Shown here piece by piece: positions 27,073 to 36,649 of a stretch of 62,912 nt of DNA. The stretch's first letter is position 1, and every line of letters begins with the position of its first letter. Where the stretch lies: NCBI GenBank assembly GCA_040387515.1, contig JAZKDP010000010.1:1-62912 (forward strand), written 5' to 3'. The notes under the pieces were generated by a model. It saw only the letters and a list, made by a program, of their open reading frames with translations, did not search any database and was not told the DNA's origin. Source of the stretch: Methylotenera_A sp040387515. GTDB lineage: Bacteria; Pseudomonadota; Gammaproteobacteria; Burkholderiales; Methylophilaceae. A program made the translations under genes and the position numbers.

Positions 27073-27762
27073 ATGCAATATCAATTAGATACTTTTGTCA
27101 GTTCACTGAATGAATTTTGGGTGCAATTGATTCACTTTGTACCGAAATTATTAGCGGTAATCGTGATTTTATTTTTCGGCTGGTTGATTGCTAAGTTAGC
27201 CAGAGCTGCCGTAAAACGGCTTTTAGTGTTAACGCAATTTGACAAATTTGCGCAAAAATCTGGCTTAGAATCGTTTATGAGTCATGGCAGTTTAAACGTG
27301 ACGTTAAGCGGCATTATTAGCCAAGTCGTGTATTGGTTAGTGATTCTATTATTTGTAATAACTGGCGCAAATGCGTTGGGTTTGAATGAAGTAGCGGTTT
27401 TATTGCAACAATTAGCCAGCTATTTACCACATATTATCGTGGCGATTTTAGTGTTGATCTTTGGTACTTTATTAGCGCGTTTTGTGAACCGTTTGGTATT
27501 TGCATGGCTTTACAGCATCAAGTTCAGCAACGCTTTAACCATTAGTACATCGGCCGAATACGGCATTCAAATTTTGGCAATATTTGTCGCACTTGAGCAA
27601 CTAGGTATTGGCCTGCAATTGATTCATTCTTTATTTGTGATAGTTTTCGGCGCTTTCTTTTTGGCACTTGCACTGGCTTTTGGCTTGGGCGGGCGCGAAT
27701 GGGCGGCTAAAACGATTGCCGAAATGGATGCTAAAAAGAAACTACCGCAAAAAGAGCAATAA
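27073..27762 (+). CDS. MscS-related TM-helix membrane protein (CmpX-like)
   Basis: 229 residues with four or five membrane helices and repeated TM_helix-type segments (LLAVIVILFFGWLIAKLARAAVKRLL; IIVAILVLIFGTLLARFVNRLV). It ends in LALALAFGLGGREWAAKTIAEM, the pore-end signature of small-conductance mechanosensitive channel relatives, but lacks the large MscS cytoplasmic beta domain. A role in osmotic or membrane-tension response is likely by family. AAGGAG precedes the ATG. It stands alone, convergent with algR across a terminator. Confidence 0.85.
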   Translation: MQYQLDTFVSSLNEFWVQLIHFVPKLLAVIVILFFGWLIAKLARAAVKRLLVLTQFDKFAQKSGLESFMSHGSLNVTLSGIISQVVYWLVILLFVITGANALGLNEVAVLLQQLASYLPHIIVAILVLIFGTLLARFVNRLVFAWLYSIKFSNALTISTSAEYGIQILAIFVALEQLGIGLQLIHSLFVIVFGAFFLALALAFGLGGREWAAKTIAEMDAKKKLPQKEQ

Positions 27763-27766
27763 CGCG

Positions 27767-27788
27767 GCAGTAATATTTACTGCGTTTT
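27767..27788 (+). terminator. Hairpin terminator between the channel-like gene and algR
   Basis: GCAGTAA and TTACTGC pair perfectly around TAT and are followed by GTTTT. It sits four bases after the + strand stop and just beyond the stop of the convergent algR, so it could serve both. Confidence 0.6.
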
Positions 27789-27793
27789 AGGCC

Positions 27794-28549
27794 TTAAGTT
27801 TCGCGCACAAGATGTTGTTGGCGGCGGCTGATGGCGACGGTTTCGGGGATGCCTTTTAATAAGGCAACCCAGCGTTGTTCGTTAATGCCGTCGCTGTTTT
27901 CGCCGTCGTTTTGTTCCAAGTTACGTTTTTCATAGCCAGTAATAAATAGCGGCGCAACCAAGCAGTTACGATGCAAACGTAAAAATCGCTCACCAAATTC
28001 GATTTCAAGATGGGTGAGCGACTCTTCAATCAGATATTCCCGCTCAACCGTGCGCACAGTGATGTATTTCAGTTCAGCGCGCAGGTAAATAACCTGTTCA
28101 ACCGGTATTAAAATAACGCGGCCACGCTCATGAATACTAAAGTGGCTGCGTATTTTGTGCAGTGGTTTTAAGGCTTCGATTTGTTTTGGTTTTAATGCGC
28201 GCGCTTTATCAATCGCGGTTTGCAGGCGTTCTAAGCGAATCGGTTTCAGCAAATAATCTATGGCGTTTAAATCAAACGCTTTCATTGCGTATGCATCAAA
28301 CGCCGTGGTAAAAATAATGTGCGGTTTTGGTTCTAGTTTCTGCGCATGTTGGGCTGCTTCAATACCATCCATTAACGGCATGCGAATGTCCAATAACATC
28401 AAATCCGGTTTGGTTTGCGCCGCCAATTCGATGGCTTGTTTACCATTTTTGGCTTCAGCGATAATATGCACTTCAGCAATATTGCCCAGTAAATCACGCA
28501 GGCGATTGCGCGCCGGGGCTTCGTCATCAGCAATTAGAATAGTTAACAT
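27794..28549 (-). CDS. algR: LytTR response regulator AlgR-like
   Basis: 251-residue response regulator. The receiver domain has the acidic pair DDE near residue 8, phospho-accepting aspartate in LMLLDIRMPLMDG, and K in DYLLKPIRLERL. A C-terminal LytTR DNA-binding domain follows (YLRAELKYITVRTVEREYLIEESL through FLRLHRNCLV). It pairs with the sensor kinase gene just upstream. In Pseudomonas AlgR controls twitching motility, alginate and other surface traits; the local targets are not visible. Confidence 0.92.
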   Translation of the reverse strand: MLTILIADDEAPARNRLRDLLGNIAEVHIIAEAKNGKQAIELAAQTKPDLMLLDIRMPLMDGIEAAQHAQKLEPKPHIIFTTAFDAYAMKAFDLNAIDYLLKPIRLERLQTAIDKARALKPKQIEALKPLHKIRSHFSIHERGRVILIPVEQVIYLRAELKYITVRTVEREYLIEESLTHLEIEFGERFLRLHRNCLVAPLFITGYEKRNLEQNDGENSDGINEQRWVALLKGIPETVAISRRQQHLVRET

Positions 28550-28588
28550 GTTTTTTTGTGCGATTTTTGAATAGATTTTTATATTAAG

Positions 28589-29578
28589 TTAACGCGTTAA
28601 TGGCAAGCGAATATGTACATCATAACGATGATTTTTAGCTTCCGTCTTTAATGCGGCTTCTAAATCAAAATGCAAACTCAAGCGCTCTTTAATGTTTTTT
28701 AAAGCCATCTTGTTGCCAGTGAGATGTTGATTTTGCGAAGCATATGGATTATTGATGCTGATGTGCAGCTCTTTGTGTCTAGTATAAATCGTGACAATAA
28801 TTTCACCACCGTCAGTCATCGGTTCTATGCCGTGGTACACCGCATTTTCCAGCAGAGGCTGTAAAATCAATGGCGGAATCAATGCATCTGGCGGCATATC
28901 ATCTATTTGCCAAGTGACTTTTAAGCGTTCTTCCAAGCGTAGTTTTTCTAAAGCTAAATATTGACGGCATAAAGCGATTTCTTGCGCCAGCGGCACTAAA
29001 TCGCGATTGTCTGCCATTAATACGCGAAATAAATCCGCCATATCTTCTAATGCGGTTTCAGCACGTTGTGGCTGGCTGCGAATTAACGATAAAACGGCAT
29101 TAATGCTGTTAAACAAAAAGTGCGGGCGAATACGCGCTTGTAAGGCTTGTAAACGCGCTTCTGCAATGGCGGGTGAATAGGCGCGCTGTTGTAAATGAAA
29201 GTAGTAAAAGACAATGCCGGTGACAATCGCACTCAACAGACAAGCACGATAAGCATTGGGAATGGTTTCAAATAGAAAGAGCTTATTAAAAAATGTAAAT
29301 ACTAAGAAAGTCAGGCCAATTTCTAATAATAAAATGACTACAATACCTTGCCAGTACTGCCATTTATTGATTAAAGGATAAATGGCATACAGACTTAACA
29401 TGCTGAGCAATAAAATCGGTTGCACAACAGCGGATAACTCGGCTAATAAGGGTAAAAATTCGTTGGGTTGTTTACTAAATAAAACCGCGGTAATTGCGGC
29501 TAACAGGTTCACAATCAGCAAAATGCGCAGGTGAATACCTAGGTTATGTAAATTGGGTAAACGGCTATTTTTGCGCAC
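28589..29578 (-). CDS. algZ: LytS/AlgZ-type sensor histidine kinase
   Basis: Inner-membrane sensor kinase of the His_kinase (LytS) type. The N-terminal half has about four membrane segments. The phospho-accepting histidine lies in LQARIRPHFLFNSINAVLSLI, with the ATP-binding asparagine in PPLILQPLLENAVYHG. The start is uncertain. The frame is open far into the divergent argH gene, where it cannot be coding for both; GTG at 29578 (VRKNSRLPNLHNLG) gives 329 residues and fits relatives. A GTG at about 29632 is the alternative. Confidence 0.88.
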   Translation of the reverse strand: MRKNSRLPNLHNLGIHLRILLIVNLLAAITAVLFSKQPNEFLPLLAELSAVVQPILLLSMLSLYAIYPLINKWQYWQGIVVILLLEIGLTFLVFTFFNKLFLFETIPNAYRACLLSAIVTGIVFYYFHLQQRAYSPAIAEARLQALQARIRPHFLFNSINAVLSLIRSQPQRAETALEDMADLFRVLMADNRDLVPLAQEIALCRQYLALEKLRLEERLKVTWQIDDMPPDALIPPLILQPLLENAVYHGIEPMTDGGEIIVTIYTRHKELHISINNPYASQNQHLTGNKMALKNIKERLSLHFDLEAALKTEAKNHRYDVHIRLPLTR

Positions 29579-29699
29579 AGCGTATAGTTCGTTATAATAT
29601 TGCCATAAGTATATTATTATTAAAGAAATTTTCACAATTATTAAAATAAGCAGCTGCAATATGAAGGCTGCTAAAGCAAATACAAGAAAGTAGCTATTC

Positions 29700-31115
29700 G
29701 TGCAAGAAAAACCAGTACAAGACAACTCATTAAATAAAAAATCTACCGCATGGTCAGGTCGTTTTAACGAACCAGTCGCAGAGCTGGTTAAAAAATACAC
29801 GGCTTCGGTTGATTTTGACAAGCGCTTGGCTGAGTTTGATATTGCAGGTTCTATTGCACATGCGCAGATGTTGGGTGCACAAGGCATTATTAGTTTGGAA
29901 GACGTGGCTAAAATTGAAGAAGGTTTAGCTGAAATTCTGGCAGAGATTCAGGTGGGAAGTTTTGAGTGGTTACTGGATTTAGAAGATGTACATTTAAATA
30001 TTGAAAAGCGTTTAACCGATAAAATTGGTGACGCAGGTAAGCGCTTACATACTGGTAGAAGCCGTAACGACCAGGTGGCGACCGATGTGCGGCTTTGGTT
30101 GCGTGCCACAGTTGATGATATTTTGGCGGCTATTAAAAAGCTGCAATTAAGTATTGTCGACTTGGCTGAGCAGCATGTTGACACTATCATGCCAGGTTTT
30201 ACACATTTGCAAGTTGCGCAGCCAGTGACGTTTGGTCATCATTTACTGGCTTATTTTGAAATGTTAAAACGCGATGCAGAACGCTTTATCGATTGCCGTA
30301 AACGCATCAATCGCTTGCCATTAGGTGCAGCTGCTTTGGCTGGTACTAGCTACCCGATTAATCGTGAAATGGTCGCTGAAAGTTTGGGCTTTGATGGCGT
30401 TTGTGAAAATTCCTTAGATGCGGTTTCCGATCGTGATTTTGCGATTGAATTTACTGCAGCAAGCGCATTGTTAATGACGCATCTATCGCGCTTTTCTGAA
30501 GAGCTGATTTTATGGTCTTCGCCAAGATTCGCCTTTGTGGATATTGCAGACCGTTTTTGCACTGGCTCATCGATTATGCCGCAAAAGAAAAACCCTGATG
30601 TGCCAGAATTGGTGCGTGGTAAAACCGGGCGTGTGAATGGGCATTTGGTTGCCTTGTTAACCTTGATGAAAGGCCAGCCGCTGGCCTACAACAAAGATAA
30701 TCAAGAAGACAAAGAACCGCTTTTTGATACTGCCGATACGATTTTAATGACACTGGCAATCTATGCGGATATGTTGCGCGGCGTGGAAGTGAATAAAGCC
30801 AATATGCGTCAGGCAGCGTTGGAAGGTTTTGCAACCGCCACCGATTTGGCAGATTATTTAGTAAAAAAAGGCTTACCATTTAGAGATGCGCATGAAGCGG
30901 TGGCTTTGGCTGTAAAACACGCAGTGCAAAAAAAATGTGATTTGTCCGATTTACCTTTGGCTGATTTACAGCAATTTAATCCATTGATTGAGAATGATGT
31001 GTATGCTGTACTAACGCTGGAAGGTTCGTTGGCCAGCCGTAATCACATTGGCGGAACTGCGCCAGAGCAAGTGAAAAAAGCGATTGGGCGTGCAAGGCAT
31101 TTATTTAATGAGTGA
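29700..31115 (+). CDS. argH: Argininosuccinate lyase
   Basis: Last step of arginine synthesis: argininosuccinate to arginine and fumarate. The 471-residue protein includes AWSGRFNEPVAELV, the HTGRSRNDQVATD active-site motif, GFTHLQVAQPVTFGHH, and the fumarase-superfamily signature GSSIMPQKKNPD. The start is GTG. It is divergent from algZ, a conserved arrangement. A FimV-like gene follows after 20 bases. Confidence 0.97.
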   Translation: MQEKPVQDNSLNKKSTAWSGRFNEPVAELVKKYTASVDFDKRLAEFDIAGSIAHAQMLGAQGIISLEDVAKIEEGLAEILAEIQVGSFEWLLDLEDVHLNIEKRLTDKIGDAGKRLHTGRSRNDQVATDVRLWLRATVDDILAAIKKLQLSIVDLAEQHVDTIMPGFTHLQVAQPVTFGHHLLAYFEMLKRDAERFIDCRKRINRLPLGAAALAGTSYPINREMVAESLGFDGVCENSLDAVSDRDFAIEFTAASALLMTHLSRFSEELILWSSPRFAFVDIADRFCTGSSIMPQKKNPDVPELVRGKTGRVNGHLVALLTLMKGQPLAYNKDNQEDKEPLFDTADTILMTLAIYADMLRGVEVNKANMRQAALEGFATATDLADYLVKKGLPFRDAHEAVALAVKHAVQKKCDLSDLPLADLQQFNPLIENDVYAVLTLEGSLASRNHIGGTAPEQVKKAIGRARHLFNE

Positions 31116-31135
31116 ATGATTAACTTAAGGTTATT

Positions 31136-32650
31136 TTGAAACTGAAACTGTTTTTAACTCTGTTGATTCTGCTTATCTTTGTGGGCAAAGTGGGCGCGGT
31201 TGACGGTGTTGCAGATGATGCGCTAACTGTGGATAGCGTTAATTCGTCAGCAGACAGCGACACAGGAAATAGCTTGTCATGGACAGCAATTCCTGGCGAA
31301 AGCTTGAATGATGTTGCGCGTGCGTTTTATCCTAACAGTAAGGGCATGCAACGTTTATTTATTGCTAAAACTTTACAATTAAACCCAGAGATCGAACCAA
31401 AACTTAAATCATCCATGGTTTTTGAAACGCCAACTTTATTAACGATTCCCACCCTTAAGTCGCTATCAAAAAGCAGGCAGGCTGCTAATACTTCCCATCG
31501 TGCTAAGGCAGTCAGCCAAGATTTGAGCATGAGTTACAGTATGGAAACATCGGCGAGTAGCTTACCCGCGCTGTTAATACAAGAGTACGAACTGCTACTC
31601 AGCAAGAATGATTTTTTGAAAGCGGAATTAGAACGACTACATGCCAGAATAAACGTTTTGCAAACAAAATTAGGCCATTTAAAACTGATGTTAGATAAAA
31701 CATTGAGCTTGCCTGATAAACAGGCGGGTACAACTGGTTTAACACCCAATAGCAACTTGCCAGAAGTGCAAGAGGTGGCTGGTACTCTGCCAGCAAAAAA
31801 ATCGTTTAAAAATTTAAATGGAAATAATGCAAATGGAAACAGTGTAAGTTCCGTTAATACTGTCGCTAAACAAGTGAAACCACTGACGCAACAATCACCA
31901 GCGTCAGCAGTTCTAGCAACAGAAAAAGTAGAAGAATCGTCATCTAACTTACTGAAATATGGTTTATTGGCTGCGTTAGGTTTGGCCGCCTTATTAGCTT
32001 TAGGTGCTTATTTACTCAAACAATATCGCCAGCGTGTGTTGGTTCGTTTTAGCGAATCGGTACCGATTATGGATGACACTTTGACGGATTTGGGCGGGCA
32101 ATGGCAAGACACGGAACAAGAGGCAGAAGCTGAGTATGTAGCTGAACAGCAACCACAAGTTTCAACTAAGAATTTTATGAATACGCAAATGCGCGATGAA
32201 CAAGCTAAAGCGACTTCGACGTTAGAGGAAGCGAAATTGCTGATGAGTATTAATCGCCCGCAAGATGCGATAGATCACTTAAAGTTAATCATCGAAGCGC
32301 AGCCAAAAACTTCTATTAATCATTGGTTATATTTACTCGAAATATTCAGAACGCTTGGTTTAAAAGAAGAGTTCGAACGTTACGCGCAAAGCCTGCATCG
32401 CACTTTTAATGTGATGACGCCAGTGTGGTACGAAACCAGCGCTGAAATTGTGGTACCGCAAGACTTAGAAGAGTTTCCGCACATCATGGACAAACTGGAT
32501 GCAGTTTGGCCTAGTGATTTGGCGAAAGTATATTTAGAAAGCTTGATTACGGATAATCGCGATGGTGATCGAGCAGGCTTTAGTAAGGCAGTGTTGGATG
32601 ACATTTTAATGCTGATTGCATTGTTGGATACGCGCAAAGCGTTTGATTAA
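31136..32650 (+). CDS. FimV-like membrane protein with LysM-like and TPR-like ends
   Basis: 504 residues. A signal peptide leads into a LysM-like segment (SWTAIPGESLNDVARAFYPNSK), then a coiled coil (about residues 140-185), a low-complexity stretch and a membrane helix near 265-290 (YGLLAALGLAALLALGAYLL). The cytoplasmic C-terminal domain (LLMSINRPQDAIDHLKLIIEAQP through FPHIMDKLDAVWPSDLAKVYLESLI) is that of FimV. TTG start behind AAGG. FimV proteins help to assemble polar pili or secretion machinery. It lacks the classic FimV N-terminal domain, which the homologue at 51.1-53.0 kb retains. Confidence 0.8.
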   Translation: MKLKLFLTLLILLIFVGKVGAVDGVADDALTVDSVNSSADSDTGNSLSWTAIPGESLNDVARAFYPNSKGMQRLFIAKTLQLNPEIEPKLKSSMVFETPTLLTIPTLKSLSKSRQAANTSHRAKAVSQDLSMSYSMETSASSLPALLIQEYELLLSKNDFLKAELERLHARINVLQTKLGHLKLMLDKTLSLPDKQAGTTGLTPNSNLPEVQEVAGTLPAKKSFKNLNGNNANGNSVSSVNTVAKQVKPLTQQSPASAVLATEKVEESSSNLLKYGLLAALGLAALLALGAYLLKQYRQRVLVRFSESVPIMDDTLTDLGGQWQDTEQEAEAEYVAEQQPQVSTKNFMNTQMRDEQAKATSTLEEAKLLMSINRPQDAIDHLKLIIEAQPKTSINHWLYLLEIFRTLGLKEEFERYAQSLHRTFNVMTPVWYETSAEIVVPQDLEEFPHIMDKLDAVWPSDLAKVYLESLITDNRDGDRAGFSKAVLDDILMLIALLDTRKAFD

Positions 32651-32660
32651 TCACTCACAC

Positions 32661-33899
32661 TTATAAAAACAACGCTAATAAATCGTTTAAATAACGTTGA
32701 CCTAATAAAGTCGGCGTTATTCGCTGCAAATCTTGCTGGATTAATTTTTTTTCTAAAGCGGTTTTCAGCCCCGCATTGATGCTCTGTATAGATTTCCCCG
32801 TACGTTCTTGAAAAAGCTTTGTTTCAAAACCACCCGTTAATCTGAGTGCGTTCATCATAAACTCAAAACCCAAGTCTGCTTGCGGAATCAGCCAGCTATT
32901 ATCGACAGCGTTGCCAGCTTCAGCATTTTCCATAAATGCTTTTGGATGTTTATGCCGCGTTTCGCGGGTGATTTTATCGTGATAACTTAATTTGCTATGC
33001 GCGCCTGCGCCGATGCCCAAGTAATCACCAAATTGCCAATAATTCAGATTGTGTTTTGCATGCGAGGTCGGTTTGCAAAAAGCCGATGTTTCATAATGTT
33101 CATAACCATTTTCAGCCAATAAAACTTCAATCTGTTCCTGCATATCTGCGCTCAAATCATCATCTGGTAAGCTAGGAGGTGTGCGATGGAAAGGCGTATT
33201 GGGCTCTAAAGTTAAATGGTAAAAAGATAAATGATCAGGATTCAGCGCAATAGCTTGGCGCGTATCTTGTAACGCATGCTCAAGAGTTTGGTTTGGCAAC
33301 GCATACATCACATCCAAATTCACTCGCTCAAAAGTGTTCAATGCTAATTCGGCCGCTGTAATCGCTTGCCTGTCGTCATGAATGCGACCAAGTGCTTTTA
33401 AATAATCCGCATTAAAGCTTTGAATGCCCAGCGAAATACGATTGACGCCTGCTTGTTTATAGCCTTTGAAATGTGCTGTATCAACTGTGCCAGGGTTGGC
33501 TTCCAGTGTGATTTCCGCACCATACTCAAGCGGTGTTAACATGCGTACCGCGCTTAAAATCTCATCAATGGATTCAGCTGAAAATAAGCTCGGCGTACCG
33601 CCACCAAAAAATACACTTCTAATTTTTCGCCCATAAACGCGTGGCACGGATTGCTCTAAATCTGCAATTAACGCGGCTACATAACGATTTTCAGGTATCT
33701 CTGTACGCGATTCATGCGAATTAAAATCACAATACGGACATTTTTTAACGCACCAAGGTATGTGAATATACAGCGATAAAGGCGGCGGGTTGGTTAGGCC
33801 TGACAACGTTGCCTGCCCTAAAAGTGGCGATGTGCTATTGATTGGCTCAATTTTCGTATTGAAAAACGTGTCTGCTTTAATTGGTATAACTTTTTTCAA
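32661..33899 (-). CDS. hemW: Radical SAM haem chaperone HemW
   Basis: Radical S-adenosylmethionine protein formerly annotated as oxygen-independent coproporphyrinogen oxidase, now seen as a haem chaperone. The iron-sulfur motif is CVKKCPYCDFNSH, followed by FFGGGTPSLFS, EANPGTVD and RISLGIQSFN. The open frame starts at a TTG that overlaps the upstream gene by 23 bases. Another TTG closer to LSLYIHIPWC would give a more usual length, so the start is uncertain. Confidence 0.92.
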   Translation of the reverse strand: MKKVIPIKADTFFNTKIEPINSTSPLLGQATLSGLTNPPPLSLYIHIPWCVKKCPYCDFNSHESRTEIPENRYVAALIADLEQSVPRVYGRKIRSVFFGGGTPSLFSAESIDEILSAVRMLTPLEYGAEITLEANPGTVDTAHFKGYKQAGVNRISLGIQSFNADYLKALGRIHDDRQAITAAELALNTFERVNLDVMYALPNQTLEHALQDTRQAIALNPDHLSFYHLTLEPNTPFHRTPPSLPDDDLSADMQEQIEVLLAENGYEHYETSAFCKPTSHAKHNLNYWQFGDYLGIGAGAHSKLSYHDKITRETRHKHPKAFMENAEAGNAVDNSWLIPQADLGFEFMMNALRLTGGFETKLFQERTGKSIQSINAGLKTALEKKLIQQDLQRITPTLLGQRYLNDLLALFL

Positions 33900-34119
33900 G
33901 GGCCGCTTTAGGTTTTTGATAAGGGTTAATTAACTGATCGACTAGCTGATGAAGGGTTTCACGCATCTGCGCTTCAGACACTTCCAACAATAATCCATCT
34001 TCAAATGCATCTTGGGCGATCTGTTGAATTTCTTCAAAATTTTCGCGCATGACTTTGATTTTTTCGGTGCAAGAGACAATGCTGTCATCATCACGCAACC
34101 ATATCGGTAAGTTTTTCAT
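33877..34119 (-). CDS. Conserved 80-residue protein between rdgB and hemW
   Basis: Small soluble protein, no signal or membrane segment, mainly helical with an acidic middle (ENFEEIQQIAQDAFEDGLLLEVSEAQ). It begins MKNLPIWLRDDDSIVSCTEKIKVMRENFEE. I recall similar small proteins at this position in other betaproteobacteria but know no function. Its start overlaps the rdgB stop by four bases and its end overlaps hemW, so it is translated as part of that operon. Confidence 0.75.
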   Translation of the reverse strand: MKNLPIWLRDDDSIVSCTEKIKVMRENFEEIQQIAQDAFEDGLLLEVSEAQMRETLHQLVDQLINPYQKPKAALEKSYTN

Positions 34120-34748
34120 ACTTTTAATGCCTTGATTTTAATCAATAATTGTTGCAATGCCTGCCCGCGATGACTGATTTTATTTTTAACATCAGCGTCT
34201 AATTCTGCGCCTGTTTTGTTGTGATTAATATCTAAAAACAAAGGGTCATAGCCAAAACCCTTTGACCCTCTTGGTGTGGTTAAAATTTCACCTGACCAAA
34301 TGCCTTCTGCAATGATGGGTTGCGGATCATCGTGCTGTCGTACCAAGACTAGTGCGCAGTAATAATATGCGCTGCGATTGCTTTGGTCTGACAGTGCGCT
34401 TAATAAGGCCAGATTATTTTTTTCATCGCGATTTATTTTGTCCGCGTTTGTTTCTACGCATCCTTCAGGGTTAACCATATCGGCAAAGCGTGCTGAATAA
34501 ACACCAGGTCTACCTTGCAACGCTTGAACACACAAACCTGAATCATCTGCTAATGCAGGTAAGCCGCTGTGTAAACTGGCATGCCGCGCTTTGGCCAAGG
34601 CGTTTTCGATAAACGTGCAATGTGGTTCTTCTGCTTCGCTAATACTCAAGCTTGCTTGCGGCAATACTTCAATATTAAGCGGCGTCAGTAACGCTTGAAT
34701 TTCACGCAATTTTCCTTGGTTATTCGATGCAATAACGAGTTTGTTCAT
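34116..34748 (-). CDS. rdgB: XTP/dITP diphosphatase
   Basis: House-cleaning pyrophosphatase that removes inosine, xanthosine and similar nucleotides from the pool. The 210-residue protein has LVIASNNQGKLREIQALL, the catalytic ADDSGLCVQAL, GRPGVYSARFA, GSKGFGYDPLF and the closing SHRGQALQQL. It lies 32 bases after rph. Confidence 0.95.
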   Translation of the reverse strand: MNKLVIASNNQGKLREIQALLTPLNIEVLPQASLSISEAEEPHCTFIENALAKARHASLHSGLPALADDSGLCVQALQGRPGVYSARFADMVNPEGCVETNADKINRDEKNNLALLSALSDQSNRSAYYYCALVLVRQHDDPQPIIAEGIWSGEILTTPRGSKGFGYDPLFLDINHNKTGAELDADVKNKISHRGQALQQLLIKIKALKV

Positions 34749-34780
34749 CGGTATTAATTTTGCCTAATAGTTATAGCTTA

Positions 34781-35509
34781 TTAGCGCGCCAAGGCAGTTT
34801 GCTGTAAGACCAACAACTCACCAATGCCACTAGCGGCCAAATCCAGCATTGCATTCATGGTTTCGCGCGCAAAAGGTTCGCCTTCTGCAGTGCCCTGAAT
34901 CTCTACAAACCCGCCATCTGCAGTCATCACCACATTCATATCCGTATCGCAGTCGGAGTCTTCAATATAATCTAAATCCAACACTGGCAAGCCCTTGTAA
35001 ACGCCCACTGAAATCGCCGCTACGGCTTGTTTAAGGGGGGGTTCAGTGATTTTTCCACTAGTTAAAAGCGTAGAGATTGCATCATGCAAAGCCACATAAG
35101 CGCCAGTAATACTGGCTGTACGTGTACCGCCATCTGCTTGAATCACGTCACAATCAATGTGAACGCTACGCTCGCCTAGTTTTTCCAAGTCAATAATTGC
35201 GCGCAAACTTCTGCCAATTAGGCGCTGAATCTCTTGTGTGCGGCCAGACTGTTTGCCTTTTGCGGCTTCCCTATCCATGCGGCTGCCAGTTGAGCGTGGC
35301 AACATGCCATATTCTGCCGTTACCCAGCCTTGATTTTTACCTTTTAAAAAGCCGGGCACTCTTTCTTCCACACTGGCGGTACAAAGTACGTGCGTATCAC
35401 CAAATTTAACCAATACCGAACCTTCGGCATGTTTGGTGTAATGGCGGATAATTTCTACGCTACGTAATTGATTGGTGGCGCGTTGGCTGGGGCGGGTTGC
35501 TGATTGCAT
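34781..35509 (-). CDS. rph: Ribonuclease PH
   Basis: Phosphorolytic 3' exoribonuclease that trims tRNA ends. From the ATG at 35509 the protein has 242 residues. It carries VEIIRHYTKHAEGSVLVKFGDTHVLC, GWVTAEYGMLPRST, RTQEIQRLIGRSLRA, QADGGTRTASITGAY and DLDYIEDSDCDTDMNVV. The 51 bases of extra open frame upstream are not needed. First gene of rph-rdgB-80aa-hemW. Confidence 0.95.
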   Translation of the reverse strand: MQSATRPSQRATNQLRSVEIIRHYTKHAEGSVLVKFGDTHVLCTASVEERVPGFLKGKNQGWVTAEYGMLPRSTGSRMDREAAKGKQSGRTQEIQRLIGRSLRAIIDLEKLGERSVHIDCDVIQADGGTRTASITGAYVALHDAISTLLTSGKITEPPLKQAVAAISVGVYKGLPVLDLDYIEDSDCDTDMNVVMTADGGFVEIQGTAEGEPFARETMNAMLDLAASGIGELLVLQQTALAR

Positions 35510-35667
35510 GATAATGGCTTTAAAAAAATGTGCGTTAAATAAATGCACATTATAAGCCATGCGATATTGAGATGCGCTTAAAACTTATTTGGCTACAAAA
35601 GCGCGAACAGACTAACTTTAAGCCGAATTAAGTTTTGAATAAATTTATCTTAACCTTAAGTTAAAGG

Positions 35668-36597
35668 TTAAATTTTTGGTTTTTGCTGGGTTTTATTTAA
35701 AGCGTTTTGAATTTCTGCGATGGTATTTTCAATATCGTCATCAGAAAGATCATTCAGATTCATGTCGTCGTGCGTATGCTGTTGCACAGTATTCATGATG
35801 GTGGTGGTTTCGCCCAGCGGCATCAGTTGTGTAGAAACTGCGTCACTACTTTGTTGTCTATCACCCCATTGCAAACCGATTGCGCTCATGTTGTCGCCGC
35901 GTTCATCGCTGGCAAATTCGGCGCTATCCATCAGCTTGTTAGTGGCATCAGCAATCACAACATGTTGCTGAATAATTTCTTTAATTTGTTGATCGCTTAA
36001 CACGCCCCAAACGCCATCGGTGCACAACAAAATCGTGTCGCCTTCTAGCAATTCAAAGCGGTCAGATAAGTCAATTTTTGGCTGCGTTTCGCCACCTAAA
36101 CAGTTATACACTTTGTTTTTGTAAGGATGCGTCGCCATTTCTTCTTTGGTGATCATGCCTTTTTTGTACAAAGATTGCACAACCGAATGATCTTCCGTAC
36201 GAAACAGCAAATGACCATCACGAAAGTGATACAAGCGAGAGTCGCCCACGTGCGCACAATACAAAAATCCACGTTGGATAATGGCGACAACTATGGTTGT
36301 GCGCGGCGATTCGATTAAATCCTCACTTTGCGTTACGTTATCAATCATGTCGTGCACTTGCTGGATATGATCGATTAAGAACTTGGCGGGACTACTTAAA
36401 AAAGGCACAGCTAAGCGCTGAAAAGCATCGGTTAATGTTTTAACCGCCAAATGTGCAGCCACTTCGCCATTGCGATGGCCGCCCATACCATCGGCCAGCA
36501 CCAACAACAAAGCATCTTTGCTGTAAGAATACGCCAAGCGGTCTTGGTTGTAATTTCTCGGCCCTTGGCGGCTATTTTGGTAAATAGAAAATTTCAT
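35668..36597 (-). CDS. PP2C-family serine/threonine phosphatase
   Basis: Metal-dependent protein phosphatase, 309 residues, with the metal-binding aspartates in NYNQDR and LADGMGGH, then CAHVGDSRLY, ILLCTDGVWGVLS and ERGDNMSAIGLQW. All core residues are present. A low-complexity C-terminal tail (after about 245) is Asp/Thr/Gln-rich. It is encoded directly after a protein kinase (52 bases), its likely counterpart. Confidence 0.92.
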   Translation of the reverse strand: MKFSIYQNSRQGPRNYNQDRLAYSYSKDALLLVLADGMGGHRNGEVAAHLAVKTLTDAFQRLAVPFLSSPAKFLIDHIQQVHDMIDNVTQSEDLIESPRTTIVVAIIQRGFLYCAHVGDSRLYHFRDGHLLFRTEDHSVVQSLYKKGMITKEEMATHPYKNKVYNCLGGETQPKIDLSDRFELLEGDTILLCTDGVWGVLSDQQIKEIIQQHVVIADATNKLMDSAEFASDERGDNMSAIGLQWGDRQQSSDAVSTQLMPLGETTTIMNTVQQHTHDDMNLNDLSDDDIENTIAEIQNALNKTQQKPKI

Positions 36598-36649
36598 TTT
36601 AAGTGATGGTTTTTATTTAAATAGTAAGGTTTAAATGCTAATTAGTATT

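Noticed and set aside
29579..29887. Sensor kinase frame extends about 100 codons into argH
   Set aside because: argH on the other strand is unambiguously coding there; the extension is a shadow frame and a GTG at 29578 gives normal family length.
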